7,009 bases of DNA from SIG714 sp045629725 (lineage in GTDB: Bacteria > Bacillota > Clostridia > Oscillospirales > CAG-272): positions 1 through 7,009 of the forward strand of contig JAZQRT010000057.1 in NCBI GenBank assembly GCA_045629725.1, written 5' to 3'. Below, one piece after another: positions 1 to 6,139 of the stretch. The position numbers and the translations under genes were made by a program. Position 1 is the stretch's first letter. Each line of letters starts with the position of its first letter. The notes under the pieces are model-generated. The model saw only the letters and a program-made list of their open reading frames with translations. It was not told the origin of the DNA and did no database searches.

Positions 1-47
1 ATCTTCGTCGTGCTTCCGCCGACATCAATTCCTAAAATTACTCCCAT
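1..47 (-). CDS. N-terminus of an ASKHA-fold ATPase/kinase (type II pantothenate kinase-like or BadF/HgdC-like), partial
   Basis: Only the first 15 full codons are in the window; the gene continues beyond position 1. The translation reads MGVILGIDVGGSTTK. The GIDVGGSTTK segment is the phosphate-1 loop of the acetate-kinase/Hsp70/actin superfamily, which binds the phosphates of ATP. In Clostridia this N-terminus is typical of proteins annotated as type II pantothenate kinase or as BadF/BadG/BcrA/HgdC-type ATPases (activators of 2-hydroxyacyl-CoA dehydratases); a ROK-type sugar kinase is less likely. The ATG at 47-45 is preceded by a good Shine-Dalgarno site (AAAGGAGT, minus strand of 56-63) and a promoter at 73-101. 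Too little is visible to choose between these families, so no symbol is given. Confidence 0.75.
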   Translation of the reverse strand, partial: MGVILGIDVGGSTTK

Positions 48-72
48 AGTGAATCACTCCTTTTCTTTTTAC

Positions 73-101
73 AGTATATCACATATTAGTGCCTATTGCA
101 A
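73..101 (-). promoter_or_regulatory. Sigma-A-type promoter of the minus-strand ATPase/kinase gene
   Basis: On the minus strand TTGCAA (101-96) is followed after exactly 17 bp by TATACT (78-73), with a TG dinucleotide one base before the -10 box (extended -10). Transcription would start near 66 and give a very short leader carrying the Shine-Dalgarno site. It is divergent from the tRNA promoter at 147-175. Confidence 0.7.
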
Positions 102-146
102 GTCGAATTTTGTTAAGAAAAAACTTTAAAAATTTCTAAAAATATA

Positions 147-175
147 TTGACAAATCGTACCACCTGTGCTATAAT
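147..175 (+). promoter_or_regulatory. Consensus sigma-A promoter of the tRNA cluster
   Basis: TTGACA (147-152), a 17-bp spacer and TATAAT (170-175) match the consensus in both boxes, with a TG one base upstream of the -10 box. Transcription would start around 182, about ten bases before the first tRNA. A perfect promoter is what one expects for a stable-RNA operon. Confidence 0.9.
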
Positions 176-191
176 ACCAAAGTACTGAAAC

Positions 192-265
<74 letters not shown>

Positions 266-275
266 ATAAAAAATA

Positions 276-296
276 GCACGCATCAGCGTGCAATTT
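276..296 (+). other. Stem-loop between tRNA-Gly and tRNA-Arg
   Basis: GCACGC (276-281) and GCGTGC (286-291) form a 6-bp GC-rich stem with an ATCA tetraloop, followed by AATTT. It lies between the CCA end of tRNA-Gly and the first base of tRNA-Arg. It could be a weak attenuating terminator or a structure guiding processing of the tRNA precursor. The T tract is short and interrupted, so complete termination is unlikely. The function is inferred only. Confidence 0.5.
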
Positions 297-300
297 CTTT

Positions 301-377
301 GTGCCCTTAGCTCAGCAGGATAGAGCAACTGCCTTCTAAGCAGTAGGTCGGGGGTTCGAATCCCTCAGGGCACGCCA
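301..377 (+). tRNA. tRNA-Arg (anticodon TCT)
   Basis: Complete cloverleaf: acceptor stem GTGCCCT/AGGGCAC, D stem GCTC/GAGC, anticodon stem ACTGC/GCAGT with loop CTTCTAA, and T stem GGGGG/CCCTC with loop TTCGAAT. The anticodon TCT reads AGA/AGG arginine codons. The discriminator is G374 and CCA is encoded at 375-377. Second gene of the cluster. Confidence 0.97.
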
Positions 378-404
378 ATTCAGCCGCAATTTTTATTTTA
401 ATAT

Positions 405-482
405 GGTGGGATTAGCTCAGTTGGTTAGAGCGTTAGGTTGTGGCCCTAAAGGCCGTGGGTTCGAATCCCATATCTCACCCCA
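405..482 (+). tRNA. tRNA-His (anticodon GTG)
   Basis: Complete cloverleaf with anticodon stem TTAGG/CCTAA and loop TTGTGGC, anticodon GTG. The acceptor stem has eight pairs: the extra G at 405 (G-1) pairs with C479 (C73). This is the histidine identity element recognised by histidyl-tRNA synthetase and is here encoded in the gene. The stem contains one G-T wobble (G409-T475). CCA is encoded at 480-482. Last gene of the cluster, followed at once by a terminator. Confidence 0.97.
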
Positions 483-483
483 G

Positions 484-508
484 AAGCACTCTGAAAAGAG
501 TGCTTTTT
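484..508 (+). terminator. Rho-independent terminator of the tRNA cluster
   Basis: A 9-bp stem (484-492 with 497-505) capped by a GAAA tetraloop is followed by a T run reaching 508. It begins two bases after the CCA of tRNA-His and ends the plus-strand tRNA transcript. Confidence 0.9.
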
Positions 509-542
509 CATTTAATGGGAAATTGTTTTGTATTTACCGTTA

Positions 543-586
543 AAAATGAGCTGAAAAACTCAATGTCGAGTTTTTCAGCTCATTTT
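543..586 (-). terminator. 19-bp perfect hairpin, bidirectional terminator
   Basis: Bases 543-561 pair without mismatch to 568-586 around a 6-nt loop. On the minus strand the helix ends in a T-rich tail (ATTTTTAAC) and lies 16 bases after the stop codon of the AI-2E-family gene, so it terminates that operon. On the plus strand it ends in CATTTTG and can act as a second, backup terminator for the tRNA cluster. It sits between the two converging units. Confidence 0.85.
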
Positions 587-602
587 GTGTTATACGGACA
601 TT

Positions 603-1907
603 TTATTCGTCACTTTTTTTGTTTTTTGATTTTTTTAAAAAGCTCTTGATCTTATCTAACAAGCTCATCAAATTAGATCTGAATTTGCTTTTTTTATTTG
701 AAACTCTATTTTTGCCCATTTCGGGGTAATAGTCAGCAAGTCGGATGGATAATTGCTTGCTTGCAAGTATATCGTTTGTTTTTTCTCGTACAATGGCATA
801 CAAGGTTGCAAATACAGGCACACCGAGAAGCATTCCGAAAAATCCGAAAAGCTCACCGAAAAGAATCGTGGAGGAGATTATCCATATAGATGAAAGTCCA
901 AAGGAATCTCCGAGGATCATGGGGCTGATAAAGTTACCGTCCAGAAGCTGAATAATGAGTATTGCAAGAAGCGCCCAGAAAAGCTTATCGGGCTGAGTGA
1001 ATGCCACGATAAAGGCGACGGGAATGGCTCCTACAAATGGACCGAATACGGGAATGATATTGGTAAGTCCTGTAATAAAGGCAAGAAGGGGATAGAATTT
1101 CAGTCCCATAACGCCGTAGGTCGCGTAGCAGATAATGAACACTATCAAGGCATCAAAGAGCCTTCCTCGGATATAAACACCGAAATTTTCATTGGTGATT
1201 GAAAATATATGAGTGATCTTTTCCAAATTGCGTGAGTTAAAAACGGAAGTCATCAGCTTTTTACAAATTCCGAGAACTCTTTCTCTGAAGGCGAGAAGGT
1301 ATATTGAGAGTATGAACGCCACGATAACGTCATAAATTCCCATTGCAACGTCCTTTACGGTAGTGATGATCGCGGGCGTGTATTCCTTGATAATTGTATA
1401 AAGCTTTTCAATGATGGCACTGTCGCCGGTCGTCATATCAATTCCGAGGATGCTGAGAACCTGCTCATAATTATTAGCAAAAAACTCATTGGCTTTAAAA
1501 TAATTGATTATGGAGGTTATGATATCGTCAACGGAGTCATAGGAGTATATAAGTGATTTGTAGCTCTCTGCGACCTGAGGATACAGAATGATAATTATGA
1601 GGTATATAACCGCTGCCACGGTGATCATAACGCTTGTGATGGAGAGAGCGCGGCGCAGCTTGGAATATGGTTTGTTTTTGTAAACCTTTTTGAAAACCTT
1701 GGTTTCAAAGAAGGTCAAAATAGGATTTAGAAGATAGGCAAATATAATGCCTGTAATAATGGGTGAAAGCTTGGACAGTATATTTTTCACAAATTCCCAT
1801 ACCGAATCTAGGTGTATAAGGGATAGGGCAAATACCACAGTCAGCGCAAGAACGATGAAGCTGTATATTGCTATCGTCGTATATTTTTTATTCCATTCGA
1901 GTTTCAT
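603..1907 (-). CDS. AI-2E family (UPF0118) transporter, distal copy of a tandem pair
   Basis: A 434-residue integral membrane protein of the AI-2E/UPF0118 family, the family of E. coli TqsA and PerM and B. subtilis YtvI. Few members have a tested substrate (TqsA affects autoinducer-2 export; others act as Na+/H+ antiporters), so the cargo here is unknown. Hydrophobic segments lie at about 11-32, 47-67, 86-109, 180-207, 249-268, 272-304, 308-330 and 339-373. A more polar stretch at about 110-178 follows the third segment, as usual for the family. Family motifs are IIPVFGPFVGAIP (284-296), QLLDGNFISPMILG (320-333, with Asp where many members have Glu) and GMLLGVPVFATLY (358-370). The C-terminal tail from about 399 is strongly basic and lysine-rich. 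The ATG at 1907 has an AAAGGAAA ribosome binding site, and the gene starts 21 bases after the stop of its paralogue, so the two are probably cotranscribed. Confidence 0.9.
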   Translation of the reverse strand: MKLEWNKKYTTIAIYSFIVLALTVVFALSLIHLDSVWEFVKNILSKLSPIITGIIFAYLLNPILTFFETKVFKKVYKNKPYSKLRRALSITSVMITVAAVIYLIIIILYPQVAESYKSLIYSYDSVDDIITSIINYFKANEFFANNYEQVLSILGIDMTTGDSAIIEKLYTIIKEYTPAIITTVKDVAMGIYDVIVAFILSIYLLAFRERVLGICKKLMTSVFNSRNLEKITHIFSITNENFGVYIRGRLFDALIVFIICYATYGVMGLKFYPLLAFITGLTNIIPVFGPFVGAIPVAFIVAFTQPDKLFWALLAILIIQLLDGNFISPMILGDSFGLSSIWIISSTILFGELFGFFGMLLGVPVFATLYAIVREKTNDILASKQLSIRLADYYPEMGKNRVSNKKSKFRSNLMSLLDKIKSFLKKSKNKKSDE

Positions 1908-1928
1908 ATTGTTTCCTTTGGTTTTTTT

Positions 1929-3113
1929 TTAATTTTGTTTCGGGTAATAATCCTGTGTTTTTGTCGGCAATTTTTTCTTGTTAAGCCGTTTTTGTACTTC
2001 CTCGCTTACAAGAGTGTAGATCGTTGCAACGATAGGCACACCGAGGAGCATTCCGGGAATTCCGAAAAGATCTCCGAAAAAGAGGGTTGCCGACATGGTG
2101 AATACGGGTATAAGTCCGACCTCGTTGCCCACGATCAGCGGATCGAGTATGTTTCCGTCAAGCTGTTGGAGCACAAGGATTATAACAAGAAGCCAGATGA
2201 ACTTTTCAGGTTGAGCAATGAGAACTATGAGTCCCGCAGGTACGGCGCCGATAAAGGGTCCGAAGAAGGGGATCATATTCGTAACTCCTGCGATAAGTGC
2301 AAGGAGAGGGTAATATTCATAACCGAAGAACCAATAAATCAAATAAGATACGATTCCCACAATGATGGAGTCAACGGTTTTACCCCAAATGTATTTACCG
2401 AATTTTTTGTCTGTAATTCCAAGGATCTTTTTAATGTAAGAAATCTTTTTTTCGGCCAAGAAAGCGGTGCACAGCTTTTTAACAAGTGCGGAAAGTTTTT
2501 CCTTGTAGCAGAGAATATAGATTGAAAATATGATCCCGACGATCACATTGTAAATTCCCTTCATAAGATTCATGATATATGCAACCGCAAGGGGGGCAAA
2601 TTTATTGAGAAGGGAGTAAACGTAGTCCAGGATCGTTTGGCTGTATTTTGAAAAGGTTGAAATGATCGTATCGTAATGGGGGGCGGTGAAGCGGTTTTCC
2701 TTCAAAAAGCTTTCAATTGATGTTCTCGCCTTTTCAACGGTTCCATAGTTTTCAACAAGGCTGTTTACGCTGTCTTTTAGCTGAGGAATGAATGATATAA
2801 CGAACAGGAACAGCATGAAGAAAACGATAAGAAAGGAGAAGACCAGTGCAAGTCCGCGCCTGAGCTTTGAATATTCTTTTTTAGGATAAACCCAACAAAA
2901 GACCTTTCTTTCAAAAAAGTTCAAAAGCGGGTTTAAAAAGTACGCAATAACAAGGCCAATGAAAAGAGAGGAAAGTGGTGTGAGGACTGCCTTGATAAAA
3001 TTAAGGGTCCCTTTGAAATCACTTATTAAAAAAACAAGCAGTATAATCGCTGCAAGAGTTATAAAAGCATAAAATGCGATGGTTTTATAATTATTGTTTT
3101 TTTCAAACTTCAA
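1929..3113 (-). CDS. AI-2E family (UPF0118) transporter, promoter-proximal copy, TTG start
   Basis: A 394-residue membrane protein of the same family as its downstream neighbour. Hydrophobic segments lie at about 11-31, 44-66, 88-109, 173-203, 246-264, 267-300, 304-326 and 335-369. Shared landmarks are NPLLNFFERKVF (61-72), YSKLRR (81-86), IPFFGPFIGAVP (281-292), QLDGNILDPLIVG (317-329), GMLLGVPIVATIY (354-366) and a C-terminal DYYP (388-391), all nearly identical in the other copy. The pair therefore arose by duplication. The copy lacks the lysine-rich tail of its paralogue. The start codon is TTG (3113-3111), with AAGGTG seven bases upstream; no ATG or GTG lies in a better place. It is the first gene after the promoter at 3164-3192. 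Membership of the family is firm; substrate and physiological role are unknown. Confidence 0.9.
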   Translation of the reverse strand: MKFEKNNNYKTIAFYAFITLAAIILLVFLISDFKGTLNFIKAVLTPLSSLFIGLVIAYFLNPLLNFFERKVFCWVYPKKEYSKLRRGLALVFSFLIVFFMLFLFVISFIPQLKDSVNSLVENYGTVEKARTSIESFLKENRFTAPHYDTIISTFSKYSQTILDYVYSLLNKFAPLAVAYIMNLMKGIYNVIVGIIFSIYILCYKEKLSALVKKLCTAFLAEKKISYIKKILGITDKKFGKYIWGKTVDSIIVGIVSYLIYWFFGYEYYPLLALIAGVTNMIPFFGPFIGAVPAGLIVLIAQPEKFIWLLVIILVLQQLDGNILDPLIVGNEVGLIPVFTMSATLFFGDLFGIPGMLLGVPIVATIYTLVSEEVQKRLNKKKLPTKTQDYYPKQN

Positions 3114-3120
3114 ATGTTTT

Positions 3121-3126
3121 CACCTT
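3121..3126 (-). promoter_or_regulatory. Ribosome binding site supporting the TTG start of the proximal AI-2E gene
   Basis: On the minus strand AAGGTG (3126-3121), within a longer purine-rich stretch, lies seven bases before TTG 3113-3111. This placement, and the match of the following residues to the N-terminus of the paralogue (MKFEKNNNYKTIA against MKLEWNKKYTTIA), fixes the start. Confidence 0.7.
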
Positions 3127-3163
3127 CTTCTTAACGGACCGCTTTTTATTTTCGTATAGAAAT

Positions 3164-3192
3164 ATTTTATCCTATATTTTTAAATTAGTCAA
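3164..3192 (-). promoter_or_regulatory. Sigma-A-type promoter of the AI-2E operon
   Basis: On the minus strand TTGACT (3192-3187) and TAAAAT (3169-3164) are separated by exactly 17 bp. Transcription would start near 3157 and give a leader of about 45 nt before the TTG start. Its -35 box lies nine bases from the -35 box of the divergent ispE promoter. Confidence 0.75.
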
Positions 3193-3201
3193 CAGAAAAC
3201 G

Positions 3202-3230
3202 TTGAATATTTTTTAAATGTATGATATAAT
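3202..3230 (+). promoter_or_regulatory. Sigma-A-type promoter of ispE
   Basis: TTGAAT (3202-3207), a 17-bp spacer and TATAAT (3225-3230) with an extended -10 TG at 3222-3223. Transcription would start near 3237, leaving a leader of under 30 nt that contains the ribosome binding site at 3251-3255. Confidence 0.85.
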
Positions 3231-3250
3231 TTCCATAAGACTTGGAGCTT

Positions 3251-3255
3251 GGAGG
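3251..3255 (+). promoter_or_regulatory. Ribosome binding site that decides the ispE start
   Basis: GGAGG lies eight bases before ATG 3264. An upstream in-frame TTG at 3249 overlaps this site and cannot be the start, so the frame's extra five residues (MEDFV) are not part of the protein. Confidence 0.85.
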
Positions 3256-3263
3256 ATTTTGTG

Positions 3264-4151
3264 ATGAAAGAAAAGGCGTATGCAAAAATAAATTTATATC
3301 TTGAAGTGATGGACAGGCTTCCGAGTGGATATCATAACATTGATTCCGTTATGCAAACGGTATCCCTTTGTGACGGTATTGATATTTCGACAGAACCGTC
3401 TGAAAAAACAAAAATAGTCCTTACCTGCAACAACCCCGAGGTTCCTTGCGATGAAAGAAATACAGTGTACAAAGCGGCGGAACGCTTTATGGACAGAATA
3501 AAGGAAACGGCAGAGATCTTGATAAATATTGAAAAGGTGATCCCTATGTGCGCGGGGCTTGGCGGAGGAAGTGCGGATGCAGCGGCAGTGCTTCGCGGAC
3601 TGAACAAGGTGTATGGCGAACCTTTGTCCCTTGAGGAGCTTTGCGAGATCGGCTTGAAGGTTGGTGCGGACGTTCCTTTCTGTATAAAGGGCGGAGCAAC
3701 TGTGTGCGGTGGGGTAGGAGAGATATTTTCTCCCTGCAGTGCACTTTCCGTGGAGTATGATATTTTGATTGCAATAGGTAATCAAGGCAGCCCGACTCCG
3801 GAAGCATACAGAAAGATTGATAATATTAAAAACAGAGAAATACATAAAGGAAGCACTGACATCGTTGAAGCTCTTGAAACGGGGGATATAAAGCATATCT
3901 GTGCGGAGTTTTATAATGCTTTTGAAAGGGTGGTTCTTCCGTCAAACAGCGAGTGCGCAAGGATTCGAAGGATAATGGCGATAAGCGGCGCGGACGGAGT
4001 TCTTATGAGCGGAAGCGGCGCTTCTGTGTTTGGAATATTCAGCGACAAAAAGAAGATGGAAAATGCAAAAAACGCGCTGAAGGGTATAGCCAAGGAGATA
4101 TTTGAAGCAAAAAGCGTGAGTGAAATAAAAAATAGGGCAGTCATATCATAA
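3264..4151 (+). CDS. ispE: 4-diphosphocytidyl-2-C-methyl-D-erythritol kinase
   Basis: A cytosolic GHMP-family kinase of 295 residues, a normal length for IspE. It phosphorylates the 2-hydroxyl of CDP-methylerythritol with ATP, the fourth step of the methylerythritol-phosphate route to isopentenyl diphosphate. The N-terminus KAYAKINLYL carries the conserved active-site Lys8. SGYHNIDSVMQTV (21-33) is the usual substrate-side motif. PMCAGLGGGSADAAA (94-108) is the glycine-rich ATP loop. GADVPFC (134-140) carries the catalytic Asp136. The C-terminal GHMP motif is MSGSGASVFGIF (248-259). The ATG at 3264 is chosen for its GGAGG site and family-typical N-terminus. The gene stands alone between its own promoter and a terminator, divergent from the AI-2E operon and convergent with the spoIVA pair. 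Nothing about it is unusual. Confidence 0.97.
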   Translation: MKEKAYAKINLYLEVMDRLPSGYHNIDSVMQTVSLCDGIDISTEPSEKTKIVLTCNNPEVPCDERNTVYKAAERFMDRIKETAEILINIEKVIPMCAGLGGGSADAAAVLRGLNKVYGEPLSLEELCEIGLKVGADVPFCIKGGATVCGGVGEIFSPCSALSVEYDILIAIGNQGSPTPEAYRKIDNIKNREIHKGSTDIVEALETGDIKHICAEFYNAFERVVLPSNSECARIRRIMAISGADGVLMSGSGASVFGIFSDKKKMENAKNALKGIAKEIFEAKSVSEIKNRAVIS

Positions 4152-4172
4152 ATTAGAAATTTTATAATAAAC

Positions 4173-4218
4173 AAAGCCTCGTTATCCGACAGTCAATATG
4201 TCGTGCAACGAGGCTTTT
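4173..4218. terminator. Nested bidirectional terminator between ispE and ylmC-like gene
   Basis: An 11-bp perfect outer stem (4173-4183 with 4207-4217) encloses an inner 5-bp stem CGACA/TGTCG (4187-4191 with 4199-4203) with a 7-nt loop. The flanks supply T runs in both directions: CTTTT on the plus strand, and CTTTGTTTATT on the minus strand. It starts 22 bases after the ispE stop and 14 bases after the ylmC-like stop, so it serves both convergent genes. Confidence 0.9.
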
Positions 4219-4230
4219 GGCGTGATCGTA

Positions 4231-4506
4231 TTAATTTTCGCAAGAGCAATCTGCGGAAATGGGATAGGCGGCATTCACGAGAATTATATCGTCGCCGATC
4301 TTGTTTATGCAATCCCAAGGAATTCGGTATTCCTCGGGGCGCTTTATACAAAACATATGCTGACGTTCCGGAACGATAAGTGCAAGGATGCGTCCGCAGG
4401 AAAGATCGATTTCAACGTCACATACACACCCAAGGCGGCAGCCGGTGCAGACGTTTATAACCTCCTTTCTGCGAAGCTCGGAAAGGGTTACAGGACGGAT
4501 GCCCAT
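4231..4506 (-). CDS. YlmC/YmxH-family sporulation protein (PRC-barrel), cysteine-rich
   Basis: A 91-residue protein matching the small PRC-barrel family annotated as YlmC/YmxH sporulation proteins; the molecular function of that family is not established. The family outline is visible: LSELRRKEVINV (8-19), RLGCVCDVEIDLSCGRILALIVP (24-46), then RIPWDCINKIGDDIILV (61-77), i.e. strand-turn-strand units ending in the typical IPW...IKKIGDDIILV block. It has nine cysteines (20, 23, 27, 29, 37, 53, 66, 87, 89), about one residue in ten, with four packed at 20-29. The start ATG (4506-4504) follows the spoIVA stop after a single base and has no recognisable Shine-Dalgarno site, so translation probably depends on ribosomes ending spoIVA. 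Coexpression with spoIVA points to a role in the sporulating mother cell; this is inferred from context. Confidence 0.85.
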   Translation of the reverse strand: MGIRPVTLSELRRKEVINVCTGCRLGCVCDVEIDLSCGRILALIVPERQHMFCIKRPEEYRIPWDCINKIGDDIILVNAAYPISADCSCEN

Positions 4507-4507
4507 A

Positions 4508-5986
4508 TCAGAGGATAATGCAGATAAGTCCGCCGCTACCCTCGTTTATGATCCTTCCCAGTGTTTCGGAAAGTCGTTCACGGGAATCCTCGGGCATGTT
4601 TCTCAGTTTTGTTTGCAGCCCGTCGGTAACAAGATCGTAAAGGGTCCTGCCGAACATATTTGTTTCCCAGATCTTTGAAGGATCGGATTCAAAGGAGGAA
4701 AGAAGATAGCGAACGAGCTCTTCGGATTGAGCTTCCGTTCCAACAACGGGATTTATCTCCGTTTCAATATCAGCCTTTATCATGTGGATGGACGGAGCCG
4801 AGGCTTTAAGCTTCACCCCGTAACCGCCGGGCTGTTTAACGATCTTCGGTTCTTCAAGAGTGAGAGATTCCTTGCCGGGCATAACGATACCGTATCCCTT
4901 TTCTTCAACTGCCGCAAGAGCATCGGATATTTTATCGTATTTAACTTTGATGGCGGCAAGATCGCGAATGAGCTTGATCAGAGTTTCTTCGTCGGTAATG
5001 GTAAGTCCTGTGAGCTCGCTCATGACCTTGTAATAGAGCGTACCGTCAAGCTCAAGCGCAGCGCAGACCTTGCCGGATCCCATATCGATTTTGTCAAGAC
5101 GAGTGTTTGTGATAAAAGGATTTTCAGAGATAAGCGTAAGCACGGGACGCACCTCTCCCATTTTAGAGATCTTACGTGCGGCTGTCATAACGTCTGCTTC
5201 AATGCTTTTCAGAATCTCGTGGTTACTGTCAAGAGCAGAGGTCCAATCGGGCAGACGTAAGGTCATTTCCGAAATTGGAAATTCCTGCAGGATAAGATCA
5301 AGAATGTGGCGGATATCCTCGGAATTCACCTCAAGACAGTTGATAAGGGCGACGGGAGCCTTGTATTTTTCTTCAAGCTCAAGCGCAAGAGCGATCGTGC
5401 TTTCGGCATTTGGAGTGGCGGAATTAAGAACTATGGCAAAGGGCTTGCCGAGGGCTTTGAGCTCTGTGGCAACACGCTGTTCTGCCTCAACGTATTGATT
5501 TCTCGGAAGATCGCAAACCGATCCGTCGCAGGTTACAAGAAGACCTATGGTAGAATGATCTGTGATTACTTTTCTTGTTCCGTACTCTGCCGCCTCTACA
5601 AAGGGCATAGGTTCCTTTTGCCAAGGGGTATGTACCATACGGGGTGATCCGTCTTCGATTTGACCCAAAGCCTCGGGTACAACGTAACCTACGCAGTCAA
5701 TAAGCTTGATCTTGATGTTTGAAGCATCATCAACGGAGATTGAAACCGCCTCGTCGGGAATGAATTTGGGCTCGGTGGTCATAACGGTCCTTCCGCCTGC
5801 GCTTTGCGGAAGTTCGTCCTTTGCCCGCTCTTTGTCATAGCTGTCCGGAATGTTAGGAATCACGAGCTGCTCCATGATCTTTTTTATAAGAGTTGATTTT
5901 CCTGTTCTGACAGGCCCTACGACGCCGATATAGATATCTCCACCCGTGCGTGAAGCGATGTCGGTATAAATGCTTTTATGTGACAT
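4508..5986 (-). CDS. spoIVA: Stage IV sporulation protein A, spore-coat morphogenetic ATPase
   Basis: SpoIVA is a mother-cell ATPase that polymerises irreversibly on the outer forespore membrane (recruited by SpoVM in B. subtilis) to form the basement layer of the spore coat; it is also needed for cortex formation. The protein has 492 residues, the same length as I recall for B. subtilis SpoIVA. The N-terminus TGGDIYIGVVGPVRTGKST holds the Walker A loop (24-32, Lys30). DELPQSAGGRTVMTTEPKF (57-75) holds the two threonines (70, 71) that act in ATP sensing. LIDCVGY (95-101) holds the Walker B Asp97. The invariant GSGGLICIIL tail is present. All key residues are intact, so the gene should be functional. 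The ATG at 5986-5984 has a GGGGGA site six bases upstream. It is the first gene of a two-gene unit and divergent from rpsB. I could not identify a convincing sigma-E promoter. Confidence 0.97.
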   Translation of the reverse strand: MSHKSIYTDIASRTGGDIYIGVVGPVRTGKSTLIKKIMEQLVIPNIPDSYDKERAKDELPQSAGGRTVMTTEPKFIPDEAVSISVDDASNIKIKLIDCVGYVVPEALGQIEDGSPRMVHTPWQKEPMPFVEAAEYGTRKVITDHSTIGLLVTCDGSVCDLPRNQYVEAEQRVATELKALGKPFAIVLNSATPNAESTIALALELEEKYKAPVALINCLEVNSEDIRHILDLILQEFPISEMTLRLPDWTSALDSNHEILKSIEADVMTAARKISKMGEVRPVLTLISENPFITNTRLDKIDMGSGKVCAALELDGTLYYKVMSELTGLTITDEETLIKLIRDLAAIKVKYDKISDALAAVEEKGYGIVMPGKESLTLEEPKIVKQPGGYGVKLKASAPSIHMIKADIETEINPVVGTEAQSEELVRYLLSSFESDPSKIWETNMFGRTLYDLVTDGLQTKLRNMPEDSRERLSETLGRIINEGSGGLICIIL

Positions 5987-6104
5987 ATATTATCCCCCAA
6001 AAGTTACTTTGTTTTGTATATGAATATGCAAAAGGAGCACAATATATACACCGAAAAGGAAATGTAAAAAAAATATGAATTCAGAGAAAAGTGTAAAAAA
6101 GCCC

Positions 6105-6133
6105 TTGAAAAAAGGAAATAAATGTGATATAAT
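6105..6133 (+). promoter_or_regulatory. Strong sigma-A-type promoter of rpsB-tsf
   Basis: TTGAAA (6105-6110), a 17-bp spacer and TATAAT (6128-6133), with an extended -10 TG at 6125-6126. Transcription would start around 6140, giving a structured leader of about 85 nt before rpsB. The promoter strength fits a ribosomal-protein operon. Confidence 0.9.
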
Positions 6134-6139
6134 ACCTCG

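Noticed and set aside
440..649. Plus-strand open frame of 69 codons running through tRNA-His and both terminators
   Set aside because: It overlaps a tRNA gene and two hairpins and crosses into the convergent gene; it cannot be a real gene.
1935..2525. Long plus-strand open frame of 196 codons inside the proximal AI-2E gene
   Set aside because: It lies wholly antisense to a clear transporter gene, its product is low-complexity and charged without recognisable motifs, and there is no proper start context.
3294..3896. Minus-strand open frame of 200 codons antisense to ispE
   Set aside because: ispE on the plus strand has all family motifs; the antisense product has no recognisable features and no promoter or ribosome binding site.
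4461..4470. AAAGGAGG on the minus strand inside the ylmC-like gene as a ribosome binding site for a later start
   Set aside because: No ATG, GTG or TTG follows at suitable distance, and a later start would remove the conserved LSELRRKEVI block.
4727..5260. Plus-strand open frame of 177 codons antisense to spoIVA, and a second at 5070-5498
   Set aside because: Both are shadows of the well-conserved spoIVA reading frame.
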